NCBI GenBank assembly: GCA_024102665.1
Contig: JAGFJP010000073.1
Location: forward strand, 1-64,000
From: Thiogranum sp.
GTDB lineage: Bacteria; Pseudomonadota; Gammaproteobacteria; DSM-19610
Direction of reading: 5' to 3'
DNA: 64,000 bases
Part shown: positions 56,805 to 64,000 of the stretch, piece after piece
Layout: every line of letters begins with the position of its first letter
Position numbering within the stretch: the stretch's first letter is position 1
Translations under genes and position numbers: made by a program
The notes under the pieces: generated by a model
What the model saw: the letters and a program-made list of their open reading frames with translations, nothing else
Told to the model about the DNA's origin: nothing
Databases searched by the model: none

Positions 56805-57920
56805 ATGATGTCGAAACTGCATACCTTGTATGAAACCTGCGGTCAGTCGATCTGGCTGGATTATATCGACCGCAACCTGGTCGCCAACGGCGGTCTCAGG
56901 GACCTCATAGCCGAAGGGGTCCGCGGTGTCACCAGCAATCCGACCATTTTCCACAAGGCGATCGCGGACAGCGATCTCTACGATGACAGCATCAAGGACC
57001 TGATCCAGGCCGATGCGCAGATCGATGCGCTGACCCTGTACCAGTGGTTGACGATCGAGGACGTGCAGATGGCGGCCGACCTGTTGCTGCACCTGTACCG
57101 CAGCAGCGATGGCGGCGACGGTTACGTCAGTCTGGAAGTTTCGCCGCACCTCGCCGACGACAGCGAGGGCACTGTCGAGGCGGCGCGCCATCTGTGGAAA
57201 ATGGTGGACAGGCCCAACCTGATGGTCAAGGTGCCGGCCACCCGCGCCGGTCTGCCGGCGATCGAAACGCTGATCGCGGAAGGCATCAATGTCAATGTCA
57301 CGCTGCTGTTCTCGCTGCCGCGCTACCGCGAGGTGATGCAGGCCTATATCCGCGGCCTGGCGCGCAACCCGCAGCCGCAATCAGTGGCCTCGGTGGCGTC
57401 CTTTTTCGTCAGCCGCATCGACAGCGCAGTGGATGGCGAACTGCAACGACTGGACAGCCCGCAGGCCGCCGGCCTGAAAGGGCACATCGCCATCGCCAGC
57501 GCCAGGCTTGCCTGGCGCAGCTTTCGCGACGTCTTCAGCGGCGCCGATTTCGAAGCGCAGCGACGTCGCGGCGCCCGCGTGCAGCGCCCGCTGTGGGCGA
57601 GCACCAGCACCAAGAATCCCGCCTATCGGGATGTGATGTACGTGGAAAGCCTGATCGGTCTGGACACCGTCAACACCCTGCCTCCCGCGACCCTCGACGC
57701 CTTTCAGGCTCACGGTGAACTGCGCGCCACGCTGGACGAGCATCCGGGTCTGGCCGAGCGCGACCTGGAGGCCCTGGACGCCGCAGGCATCGATCTGGCG
57801 GCGATCACCGACCAGCTCGAACGCGAGGGCGTGGCAAAATTCGCCGAGTCCTACGATGCGCTGCTGGCGTTGCTGGAACGCAAGCGTTTCGACGTCACCA
57901 GGGAATACGCCAGCGGCTGA
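56805..57920 (+). CDS. tal: Transaldolase (type 2, long form)
   Basis: The 371-residue enzyme shows TSNPTIFHKAI, the catalytic Schiff-base Lys in NLMVKVPATRAGLPAIE and the C-terminal block TSTKNPAYRDVMYVESLIG. It is the long TAL-type used by mycobacteria and many Gammaproteobacteria. It moves a dihydroxyacetone unit between sedoheptulose 7- and glyceraldehyde 3-phosphate. The start is one of two adjacent ATGs behind GGGAG at 56790-56794. It converges on nosL with 13 bases between. Confidence 0.96.
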   Translation: MMSKLHTLYETCGQSIWLDYIDRNLVANGGLRDLIAEGVRGVTSNPTIFHKAIADSDLYDDSIKDLIQADAQIDALTLYQWLTIEDVQMAADLLLHLYRSSDGGDGYVSLEVSPHLADDSEGTVEAARHLWKMVDRPNLMVKVPATRAGLPAIETLIAEGINVNVTLLFSLPRYREVMQAYIRGLARNPQPQSVASVASFFVSRIDSAVDGELQRLDSPQAAGLKGHIAIASARLAWRSFRDVFSGADFEAQRRRGARVQRPLWASTSTKNPAYRDVMYVESLIGLDTVNTLPPATLDAFQAHGELRATLDEHPGLAERDLEALDAAGIDLAAITDQLEREGVAKFAESYDALLALLERKRFDVTREYASG

Positions 57921-57933
57921 CTGGCGTGTCGCG

Positions 57934-58482
57934 TCAGTGATGCGGTCCGCCGGACGATGGCATCATCGATTCCAGCACCGGCAAGGTGACTTCGTCAAAA
58001 CGCAACAGACGTCCGCCGTATGCTTCCGCAAACGTCCGGGCGGCATCGCGCGCCGCGAACGAAGCCGGCGTCGGCCCCATGGCGCCACTGCGTTCGCTGC
58101 CAACCACATACCAGGCGCTGCGGGCGTCGATCAGGCGCGTGTCTTCGGGATGTGCCCAGTCGGTCTGTGCCATGTCGTGCACATAGATCTGTTCTACAAT
58201 CGCAGCGGTTTCCGGTTGCAGCAACCAGGCGAACAGATCCCGCGTGGAACAGAACTTGAGCGGTTGCGCGCGGCGCGAAACCCAGGCCTGGCCCCTGGGA
58301 CCCGGAAAGTTCGCGATGATCATGCCGCAGACGTGACATTCGTCGCCCGCCTCGAAGGCTACCGGTAGCTGCTGCGAGGCATCGCTGCCGGCGCGCTGTT
58401 CACAGCCGCTGCATATCGACAATAGCAGCAGAGCCAGACTGCACCGCAAAGCGGATTGCGAACTGGATATATTCCACATCAT
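57934..58482 (-). CDS. nosL: Nitrous oxide reductase accessory protein NosL
   Basis: The 182-residue protein begins MMWNISSSQSALRCSL behind GGGGAAGGA. It has a signal peptide ending near CSGC (an unusual lipobox) and the copper-binding block CHVCGMII near residue 49. NosL delivers Cu(I) to NosZ through NosDFY. It is the last nos gene before the convergent transaldolase gene. The fold and CxVCGM motif are unmistakable. Confidence 0.93.
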   Translation of the reverse strand: MMWNISSSQSALRCSLALLLLSICSGCEQRAGSDASQQLPVAFEAGDECHVCGMIIANFPGPRGQAWVSRRAQPLKFCSTRDLFAWLLQPETAAIVEQIYVHDMAQTDWAHPEDTRLIDARSAWYVVGSERSGAMGPTPASFAARDAARTFAEAYGGRLLRFDEVTLPVLESMMPSSGGPHH

Positions 58483-58514
58483 AGAATTCCTTCCCCTGAA
58501 GCGTCGCCCGGCCT

Positions 58515-59345
58515 TCACACGACCCGGCGCCGAAACCGCCACACCGCGAGACCCAGCGGCATGCAAACCCAGAGCGCAAGGATAGCTGCGAGCATATAAG
58601 GCCGGAACAGGGGCCCGGTGGCGATTGCCGCCAGGCCGGTGTACTCGCGCACCGCCTCGAAACCGGCGAGGTTGGCGAGCCGGAACACATCCGTGGGATT
58701 CAGCAACAGCAACCAGGCCAGCCACTGTCCGCCGCTGCGGCCTTCGCCCATTACCAGTACACCGAGCAACAGCAGATCGAACACCAGCACGAACCAGAAC
58801 CAGCAGATCAGCGCCAGCCCGGCGGCGCGCGATTTTTCACCGACAAGCACGCTCAGCAGTTGCGCGATGGCGATGAAACACCAGCCCAGCAGTGTTGCGG
58901 AAAGAATAAAAAAGCCGAAGGCGTGCCACAGCTCGAAGCTGGCGACCTGGTCCGACAACACGCCGATCAGCAGGCCTGCGCCGCCGAAGCCGAGCAGGGT
59001 GGATACGGCAAGAATCGCGGCATGACCGGTGAACTTGCCGATCAACAGCTGTGCCGGCGTCAGCGGATAGGTCAGCAACAGCAGCAGGGTGCCCTGTTCC
59101 TCTTCGCCCACGATACTGTCGTAGGACAACAGCAGGGCGATCAGCGGGATCAGGAAAATCGCCAGGCTGGCGAGGCTGACAATGGTGGTCGCCAGCGAGG
59201 TGAAGCCGACGCTGCCCGAAGCGGCGGCGCCGAAATACGAAAGACCGACGGCCAGCAGGGCGAACACCAGGGTTATGGCCAGCACCCAGCGGTTGCGCAG
59301 CCCGTCGCGGAATTCCTTGGCGGCGACGATCAGGATGGTGTGCAC
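58515..59345 (-). CDS. nosY: ABC transporter permease NosY
   Basis: The 276-residue membrane protein has about six membrane helices and the family motifs FRDGLRNRWVLAITLVFALLAV and SYDSIVGEEEQGTLLLLLTYP. It pairs with NosF in the NosDFY complex that loads copper or sulfur for CuZ of NosZ. Its start overlaps the end of nosF by 16 bases. A short gap separates it from nosL. Confidence 0.95.
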   Translation of the reverse strand: MHTILIVAAKEFRDGLRNRWVLAITLVFALLAVGLSYFGAAASGSVGFTSLATTIVSLASLAIFLIPLIALLLSYDSIVGEEEQGTLLLLLTYPLTPAQLLIGKFTGHAAILAVSTLLGFGGAGLLIGVLSDQVASFELWHAFGFFILSATLLGWCFIAIAQLLSVLVGEKSRAAGLALICWFWFVLVFDLLLLGVLVMGEGRSGGQWLAWLLLLNPTDVFRLANLAGFEAVREYTGLAAIATGPLFRPYMLAAILALWVCMPLGLAVWRFRRRVV

Positions 59346-60271
59346 GAGCTGTTCTCCCGGTGCGTCGGCGCGCGATTGAAGTGCGCATACAGGGCGTCGA
59401 GTGAAGGCGGCATGACATCCACATCTTCCAGGCCGGGCACGTCCAGCAACAGGCGCAGCACCGCCAGCTTGCTGGACTCCGGGCCGGTGAATTCCAGCTG
59501 GCGTCCGTTGACGGGGCGGACGCTCATGCCGGCGGCGCTGATGCCGTGCGTCCAGTCCTGCGAGGCCCAGCGTCCACGCACGCGGATGGTGAGCGGCAAC
59601 GCCGCCTGGGCGCGCAATGCGTCCAGGCTGCCGGCCGCCAGCAAACGGCCCTGGCCGAGTATGGCGGCGCGATCGATGTGCCCTTCGATGCCGGGCAGCA
59701 CGTGCGACGACAACAGTACTGTGGTGCCGCGCCCGCGCAGTTCGTCCAGCGTGTCGTAGAACTCGCGCGTGGCGGCCGGATCCAGGCCGGCGGTGGGTTC
59801 GTCGAGCATCAGCAGGCGAGGCTCGGCCAGCAACGCCTGGGCCAGCCCGAGGCGCTGGCGCATGCCCTTGGACCAGGTCCTGACGCGGCGGTCCGCCGCG
59901 GCCGCCAGGCCGACCCGCTCCAGCAGGCGCTCCACCTCCGGCAACGCAGCGCCTTTCAGGCGTGCGAAATAACGCAGCACTTCACGCCCGCTGAGCTGCT
60001 GGTAGAAGCTGACATTCTCCGGCAGAAACCCGATACGGCGCCGGTGCTCGTGGCTGCTCTGCAATGACGGCGCTTTGCCCATCACGCGCACTTCGCCGCG
60101 GGTGGGCCTGAGCAGACCGAGAATGAGCTTCATGCTGGTGGTCTTGCCGGCGCCGTTATGGCCGAGCAGGCCGACGATTTCGCCGGCCTGCACCGACAGC
60201 GTCAATTGCTCCAGCGCCTGCACCTTGCCGAAACGCTTGTTGACGTCGATGAATTCGACGATCGCGTTCAT
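59330..60271 (-). CDS. nosF: ABC transporter ATP-binding protein NosF
   Basis: The 313-residue ATPase has Walker A GHNGAGKTTSM, the signature YWSKGM-type TWSKGMRQRLGLAQALL, Walker B LLMLDEPTAGLD and the H-loop SSHVLPG. It drives the NosDFY transporter. The ATG overlaps the nosD stop (ATGA), and its stop overlaps nosY, so all three are tightly coupled. Confidence 0.96.
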   Translation of the reverse strand: MNAIVEFIDVNKRFGKVQALEQLTLSVQAGEIVGLLGHNGAGKTTSMKLILGLLRPTRGEVRVMGKAPSLQSSHEHRRRIGFLPENVSFYQQLSGREVLRYFARLKGAALPEVERLLERVGLAAAADRRVRTWSKGMRQRLGLAQALLAEPRLLMLDEPTAGLDPAATREFYDTLDELRGRGTTVLLSSHVLPGIEGHIDRAAILGQGRLLAAGSLDALRAQAALPLTIRVRGRWASQDWTHGISAAGMSVRPVNGRQLEFTGPESSKLAVLRLLLDVPGLEDVDVMPPSLDALYAHFNRAPTHRENSSCTPS

Positions 60272-61581
60272 CGCCGCGCCTCCTGCCAGCGCGCCGGGTG
60301 CATCAATGGATAACTGTCGCGCACACCCTGCGGGCGCAACACCGGAAACTGCTGCTGCACCCAGCGCAGGGTTTCCACTGCCGGGCTGTTCATCAGCACC
60401 CGCGCGATGGGGTACTTCCACAGCAGTTTGTCGACGGCGTCGTTGGGTTCGTAGGGCCGGTCGCCGACACCGTCGGAATCCAGGTCCCAACCGATATAAT
60501 CGCTCCAGTAGTTGCCGCGGCCCTGTTCCGACCATTCCTGTTGCCGCGTGGCCACGTACTTGACCTGCACGCGGTTGCCGACGAAGGCGTTGCCGTAGAT
60601 GCGATTGTCTTCCGACCCGGCGGTGAGGTGCACACCGATATCGGCGCCTTGCAGACGGTTGCCGGTGATTTCATTGAAGGCGGAATTATAAATGAACAAA
60701 GCCTTTCCTTCCGCGCCCAGTATGTCGGCGCCGCCGGTGACATAGGCCTGGCCCTGCTTCGTGCCGGTAACCGCATTGCCGGCGATGGTGCTGTAGGTGA
60801 TGTAGTTCAACAGAATGCCGTAGTTGTTGTCATCCTCCGAACGGTTGCCGGTCACGGTCAGGTGCCTGGACTGCATCAGCGCATAACCGGTGCGGGTGCG
60901 GTAGCTGTGATTGCCGGTGACTTCGTTATTGTAGGAATACATGTAGTGCACACCGTAACGCAGGTCGTGCAGCACATTGTCCTGCAGCCTGTTGTCCTGG
61001 CTGGTATCGATATAGATGCCGTCGCGTGTTTCCCATATCTCGTTGCCGGCGATCAGTCCGCCGGTGACGGCGTAGAGATGAATGCCGTTGCCGCGGTCCT
61101 GCGAACGCCGCGCCGCTTCGCCCTGGATGCGGTTGCCGCTGACCGTCGGACCCGCGCAGGCGTCCAGCCAGATACCGAAGGCGTTACCCGTGAGAAAATT
61201 GTCGCGGATTTCGATATCGCGGGCCTCGGGTTCCACGAAGATCCCCGCGTTCATGGCAGTCAGATCGTGACCGGAATTGCGGATCTCCAGTCCCTGGACG
61301 AGCACGCCGGGCGCGCGGATGCGCAGCACGTCGCCCTGTCCGCGACCGTCCAGAACCGCGCCGCGCTCGCCGAGCAGGCGGATGCCGGCTTCGATAACGA
61401 AATTGCCCCTATGGATGCCGGGCTCCACGCGCACCGTGTCGCCGTCACGCGCCTGCATGATCCGCGTTTGCAGCGATGTCCGGTCCGGGTTCGCTTCGAG
61501 CGCGTCGCCCGCCAGCGCGCCCATCGGCTGCAACAGCGCAACCGACAGGAGAAAACAGATAAGGCACGGTGCTATCGACAT
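60268..61581 (-). CDS. nosD: Copper-loading periplasmic protein NosD
   Basis: The 437-residue exported protein starts at ATG 61581 (MSIAPCLICFLLSV; GTG 61608 would add nine residues) with a signal peptide. The rest is a right-handed beta-helix of carbohydrate-binding/CASH type with repeating N-x-I-x-G-N turns. NosD is the periplasmic part of NosDFY and is needed for CuZ assembly. It is separated from nosZ by 76 bp with a strong hairpin. Confidence 0.95.
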   Translation of the reverse strand: MSIAPCLICFLLSVALLQPMGALAGDALEANPDRTSLQTRIMQARDGDTVRVEPGIHRGNFVIEAGIRLLGERGAVLDGRGQGDVLRIRAPGVLVQGLEIRNSGHDLTAMNAGIFVEPEARDIEIRDNFLTGNAFGIWLDACAGPTVSGNRIQGEAARRSQDRGNGIHLYAVTGGLIAGNEIWETRDGIYIDTSQDNRLQDNVLHDLRYGVHYMYSYNNEVTGNHSYRTRTGYALMQSRHLTVTGNRSEDDNNYGILLNYITYSTIAGNAVTGTKQGQAYVTGGADILGAEGKALFIYNSAFNEITGNRLQGADIGVHLTAGSEDNRIYGNAFVGNRVQVKYVATRQQEWSEQGRGNYWSDYIGWDLDSDGVGDRPYEPNDAVDKLLWKYPIARVLMNSPAVETLRWVQQQFPVLRPQGVRDSYPLMHPARWQEARR

Positions 61582-61608
61582 CGCGTGGCAGGGGCACTGC
61601 AGGACCAC

Positions 61609-61635
61609 GGTCCCGGCCGCAGACCGGCCGGGACC
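61609..61635 (-). terminator. Strong hairpin between nosZ and nosD
   Basis: GGTCCCGGCCG (61609-61619) and CGGCCGGGACC (61625-61635) are perfect complements with a five-base loop, 22 bases after the nosZ stop. With no U-tract it may stabilise the nosZ mRNA 3' end or partly stop transcription, so that nosZ exceeds the accessory genes. Confidence 0.7.
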
Positions 61636-61657
61636 GAAGTGCCTGTGCGCTGCCTTG

Positions 61658-63520
61658 TCAGGCTTCGACCAGCAGGCGCCCGCGCATCTCCATGTGCAGG
61701 GCGTGGCAGAACCACTGGCAGTAATACCAGAACACGCCGGGCTTGTCGGCCACGAAGGTTACCGACGATGTCTGCTGGGCGCTGATCTCCATGGCGATGC
61801 CGTGATTGATCAGGGTGAAGCCGTGCGACACGTCCTCGATCTGGTCGAGGTTGGTGATGGTCACGGTAACCTCGTCGCCCTTCTTGACCTTGATTTCGTT
61901 GAGACCGAAGTTGGGCGCCACCGAGGTCATGTAAACGCGCACCTTGTTGCCGTCGCGAATGATCTTGTTGTCGGTTTCCAGGGTGATGCCGTCCTTTTTC
62001 GCCATCGCCACCGTTTCCGCGAAGTAGGGATCGTTGCGATCCCACACCTTCTTGGTCTTGACCTTGCTGCGGTGCACGATTTCGCAGTCGTGGGGCTCGG
62101 CATAGGCCGGTCCGTCGTGCACCAGTTTCATTTCATCGCCCGAGATATCGATGAGCTGGTCGTTTTCCGCGTGCAGCGGACCTACCGGGAGGAAGCGGTC
62201 CTTGGAAAACTTGCTCAGCGACACCAGCCACTTGCCGTCGGCCTCGTTCGATTCGCCCATGCTGGTGTGGTTGTGGCCGGGCTGATAATGCACATCCAGC
62301 TTCTGGCGGATGTAGTTCACTTTCTCGCCCTTGTAGGACTTGATGGCATCATCGATATTCCACTTGCAGATCTGGCTGTCGATGAACAACGTGGTATAGG
62401 CATTGCCGCGTCCGTCGAAGGCAGTGTGCAGCGGACCGAGGCCGAGCTCCGGTTCGGCGACGATGACATCGCGCGGTTCCTTGAGCTTGCCGGCGAACCA
62501 GTCGTCAAGCAGTTTGGTGGAAATGACGCTGACGGTCGGCGACAATTTGCCGTTGGCGACGAAATACTTGCCATCCGGCGAGGTGTTGAGACCGTGCGGG
62601 CTCTTCGGAATCGGGATATAGGCCGTCAATTCCGATCCGTGCCGTCCGTCCACTACCGGTACTTTCGAATCCCCGAGCGTGGTGAAGTTGCCGGCCTTGA
62701 CCGCCGCCTCGATGCGCGGAATGTTGAACACCACCGCCCAGTCGCGTTCGTTGCGCATGGTTTCCGCCAGGGTGAAGCCGCCCTCGGAGTTGTAACAGGT
62801 GGAACAGGCGTACTTGCCTTCGTAATCGGCGTCGGTGTTGTCCAGGTTGCCGTCGACGATCACCTGCCAGGCGACTTCCATGGTGTCGCCATCGATGGCG
62901 TTGAACATGGTGCGGTAGACGTCCGGGTCTTCCATGTTGCTGCCGTCGTTCGGATAGGGGATACGGAACTCCGCGTTGCAGAACACGTAGCCGGTGCGCG
63001 GCGCCTTCTGCAGACGCAGACCGTGGATGGCCTGCACATTGGGAATGCTGACGATCTTGTCGGTTTTCATGACGTCGCAGCGGATGCGCGCCACACGGGT
63101 GTTGGCCTTGTCGTTGATGAACACGTAGCGTCCGTCAAACTGGCCATTGGTGAAACTCATGTGCGGGTGGTGGGCGTCGCCGTTGAGCGGCGCGTTGTCA
63201 CCGAGCACGCGCTTGCTTTCGTTGGTGATGCCGTGACCGGTGGCGCTGTCGTAGTTGAATACCGGAATGCGCATCAGTTCGCGCATCGACGGAAGGCCGA
63301 GAATGCGCACCTCGCCGGACTGGCCGCCGCTCCAGAAACCGTAATACTCATCCAGTTCGCCGGGTCCGACCTCGACCTTGCTGCCGGATTCCTTCGCAGC
63401 CAGCGCCGGCCGGATGCCGATCATGCCGCTGCCGAGACCGGCGCCGGCGACGCCGGCAATAGCGCTAGCACTGATGAAGTCGCGCCGTGAAATACCCTGT
63501 TTGTCTGTGTCCTGCGTCAT
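61658..63520 (-). CDS. nosZ: Nitrous oxide reductase NosZ (clade I, Tat)
   Basis: The 620-residue enzyme has a Tat signal ([13 protein letters not shown]), a seven-bladed propeller with CuZ ligand histidines (for example DAHHPHMS near residue 115) and the C-terminal CuA cupredoxin domain with [12 protein letters not shown]; Cys601, Cys605, His609 and Met612 are ligands. The Tat signal identifies clade I. It reduces N2O to N2 in the periplasm. The 58-bp gap to nosR is empty. Confidence 0.97.
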   Translation of the reverse strand: MTQDTDKQGISRRDFISASAIAGVAGAGLGSGMIGIRPALAAKESGSKVEVGPGELDEYYGFWSGGQSGEVRILGLPSMRELMRIPVFNYDSATGHGITNESKRVLGDNAPLNGDAHHPHMSFTNGQFDGRYVFINDKANTRVARIRCDVMKTDKIVSIPNVQAIHGLRLQKAPRTGYVFCNAEFRIPYPNDGSNMEDPDVYRTMFNAIDGDTMEVAWQVIVDGNLDNTDADYEGKYACSTCYNSEGGFTLAETMRNERDWAVVFNIPRIEAAVKAGNFTTLGDSKVPVVDGRHGSELTAYIPIPKSPHGLNTSPDGKYFVANGKLSPTVSVISTKLLDDWFAGKLKEPRDVIVAEPELGLGPLHTAFDGRGNAYTTLFIDSQICKWNIDDAIKSYKGEKVNYIRQKLDVHYQPGHNHTSMGESNEADGKWLVSLSKFSKDRFLPVGPLHAENDQLIDISGDEMKLVHDGPAYAEPHDCEIVHRSKVKTKKVWDRNDPYFAETVAMAKKDGITLETDNKIIRDGNKVRVYMTSVAPNFGLNEIKVKKGDEVTVTITNLDQIEDVSHGFTLINHGIAMEISAQQTSSVTFVADKPGVFWYYCQWFCHALHMEMRGRLLVEA

Positions 63521-63578
63521 CGTCGTACCTCCTCTCCACTTCGGTTAGTCATCGGGTGTTGCGGTACCGTCCTGTTGT

Positions 63579-64000
63579 TCAAAATGCTTCTTCTATATCG
63601 ATGTTATCCACGCCGCCCGCCGCCTTGCTGGCGGCGGCCTGGCGCGCGCGCTCCGCGGAGCGTTCGTGCTTCTTGCGCCGCTCAACCAGCGGCGGGCATT
63701 TGTGGTCATCCCAGTAGGTCACCTGGCAGTCCAGACAGTAATGGCATTCGTTGATGTTGATTTCACCGGTGTCGTGTATCGCCTGGATTTCGCACTCTTT
63801 GGCGCAGATCTGGCACGGCTTGCCGCATTCGCGGCGCCGGCGCAGCCAGTCGACCATGCGCAATCGCGCCGGCACGCCCAGCGCGGCGCCGAGCGGACAC
63901 AGGTATTTGCAGTAGAACTTGCAGTTGAATATGGAAATCACTACCAGCCCCAGCGCGTAGGCCACGAACGGCAGGTCGCGGTCGAAGCGCAGCGTGATGG
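63579..64000 (-). CDS. nosR: NosR, C-terminal part (runs off the window)
   Basis: The frame stays open to the last base of the window; only the C-terminal 140 residues are seen. It has membrane helix VAYALGLVVISIFNCKFYCKYLCPLGAAL and two 4Fe-4S ferredoxin clusters (CGKPCQICAKEC and CHYCLDC). NosR passes quinol electrons to NosZ and supports its transcription. It is the first nos gene here, in front of nosZ. The 5' part with the FMN domain lies outside. Confidence 0.93.
   Translation of the reverse strand, partial: ITLRFDRDLPFVAYALGLVVISIFNCKFYCKYLCPLGAALGVPARLRMVDWLRRRRECGKPCQICAKECEIQAIHDTGEININECHYCLDCQVTYWDDHKCPPLVERRKKHERSAERARQAAASKAAGGVDNIDIEEAF

Overview
This window reads as chromosome of a GC-rich Gammaproteobacterium that respires nitrogen oxides and handles reduced sulfur. 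The evidence is a clade I nitrous oxide reductase cluster (nosR-Z-D-F-Y-L), an NsrR/NnrS nitric-oxide module, an octaheme cytochrome of the tetrathionate reductase family, DsrC/TusE and TusA sulfur carriers, a DUF302 protein and several c-type cytochromes. Housekeeping synteny (4.5S SRP RNA, dnaX, ybaB, recR; orn; rsgA; iscR) fits Gammaproteobacteria. I cannot place the genus. I found no tRNA or rRNA gene, CRISPR array, prophage or complete insertion sequence.

Region by region. 1-2.9 kb: 3' part of a phospholipase D/VTT membrane protein, a small repeat-rich lipoprotein and a Crp/Fnr regulator. 2.9-6.8 kb: a proteostasis island with Lon, three Hsp20 chaperones and a near-consensus sigma-32 promoter. 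6.9-13.5 kb: the Anbu island, consisting of a giant transglutaminase-DUF2126 protein, the Anbu proteasome-like peptidase, an alpha-E protein and a circularly permuted ATP-grasp, split into two convergent pairs. This is the least understood system here. 13.6-20.3 kb: NsrR, a cytochrome c'-like protein, NnrS, and a DUF302/octaheme cytochrome/cytochrome b/TlpA-like operon. 20.7-28.7 kb: TusE/DsrC-like protein, SRP RNA, dnaX-ybaB-recR, small hypothetical proteins, HIT protein, an rsgA-phhB-cytochrome c cluster, M48 peptidase and orn. 28.8-38.3 kb: rhodanese, phosphoglucomutase, DUF1249, IscR, a small membrane protein, methyltransferases, an Fe-dependent alcohol dehydrogenase with an ABM monooxygenase, an HDOD-GAF protein and an inositol phosphatase.

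38.4-45.0 kb: tusA with a TetR regulator, the L,D-transpeptidase/DUF882 murein pair, a pseudouridine synthase and a second full-length Lon. 45.0-45.6 kb is a gene-free stretch with a DnaA-box cluster and a 20-bp palindrome. 45.6-57.9 kb: HvfC-like DUF2063 protein, nucleotide-exchanger-like transporter, Tat-exported aldo/keto reductase, glgC, an MMPL/RND exporter, an RND efflux pair and transaldolase. 57.9-64 kb: the nos operon on the minus strand, running off the window inside nosR.

How the parts relate. NsrR and NnrS sense and limit NO while the nos cluster finishes denitrification to N2. The octaheme cytochrome operon probably moves quinol electrons to a periplasmic sulfur or nitrogen substrate. 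The glgC/pgm/tal enzymes serve glycogen and pentose metabolism. The two Lon proteases and the Hsp20 set indicate strong stress proteostasis.
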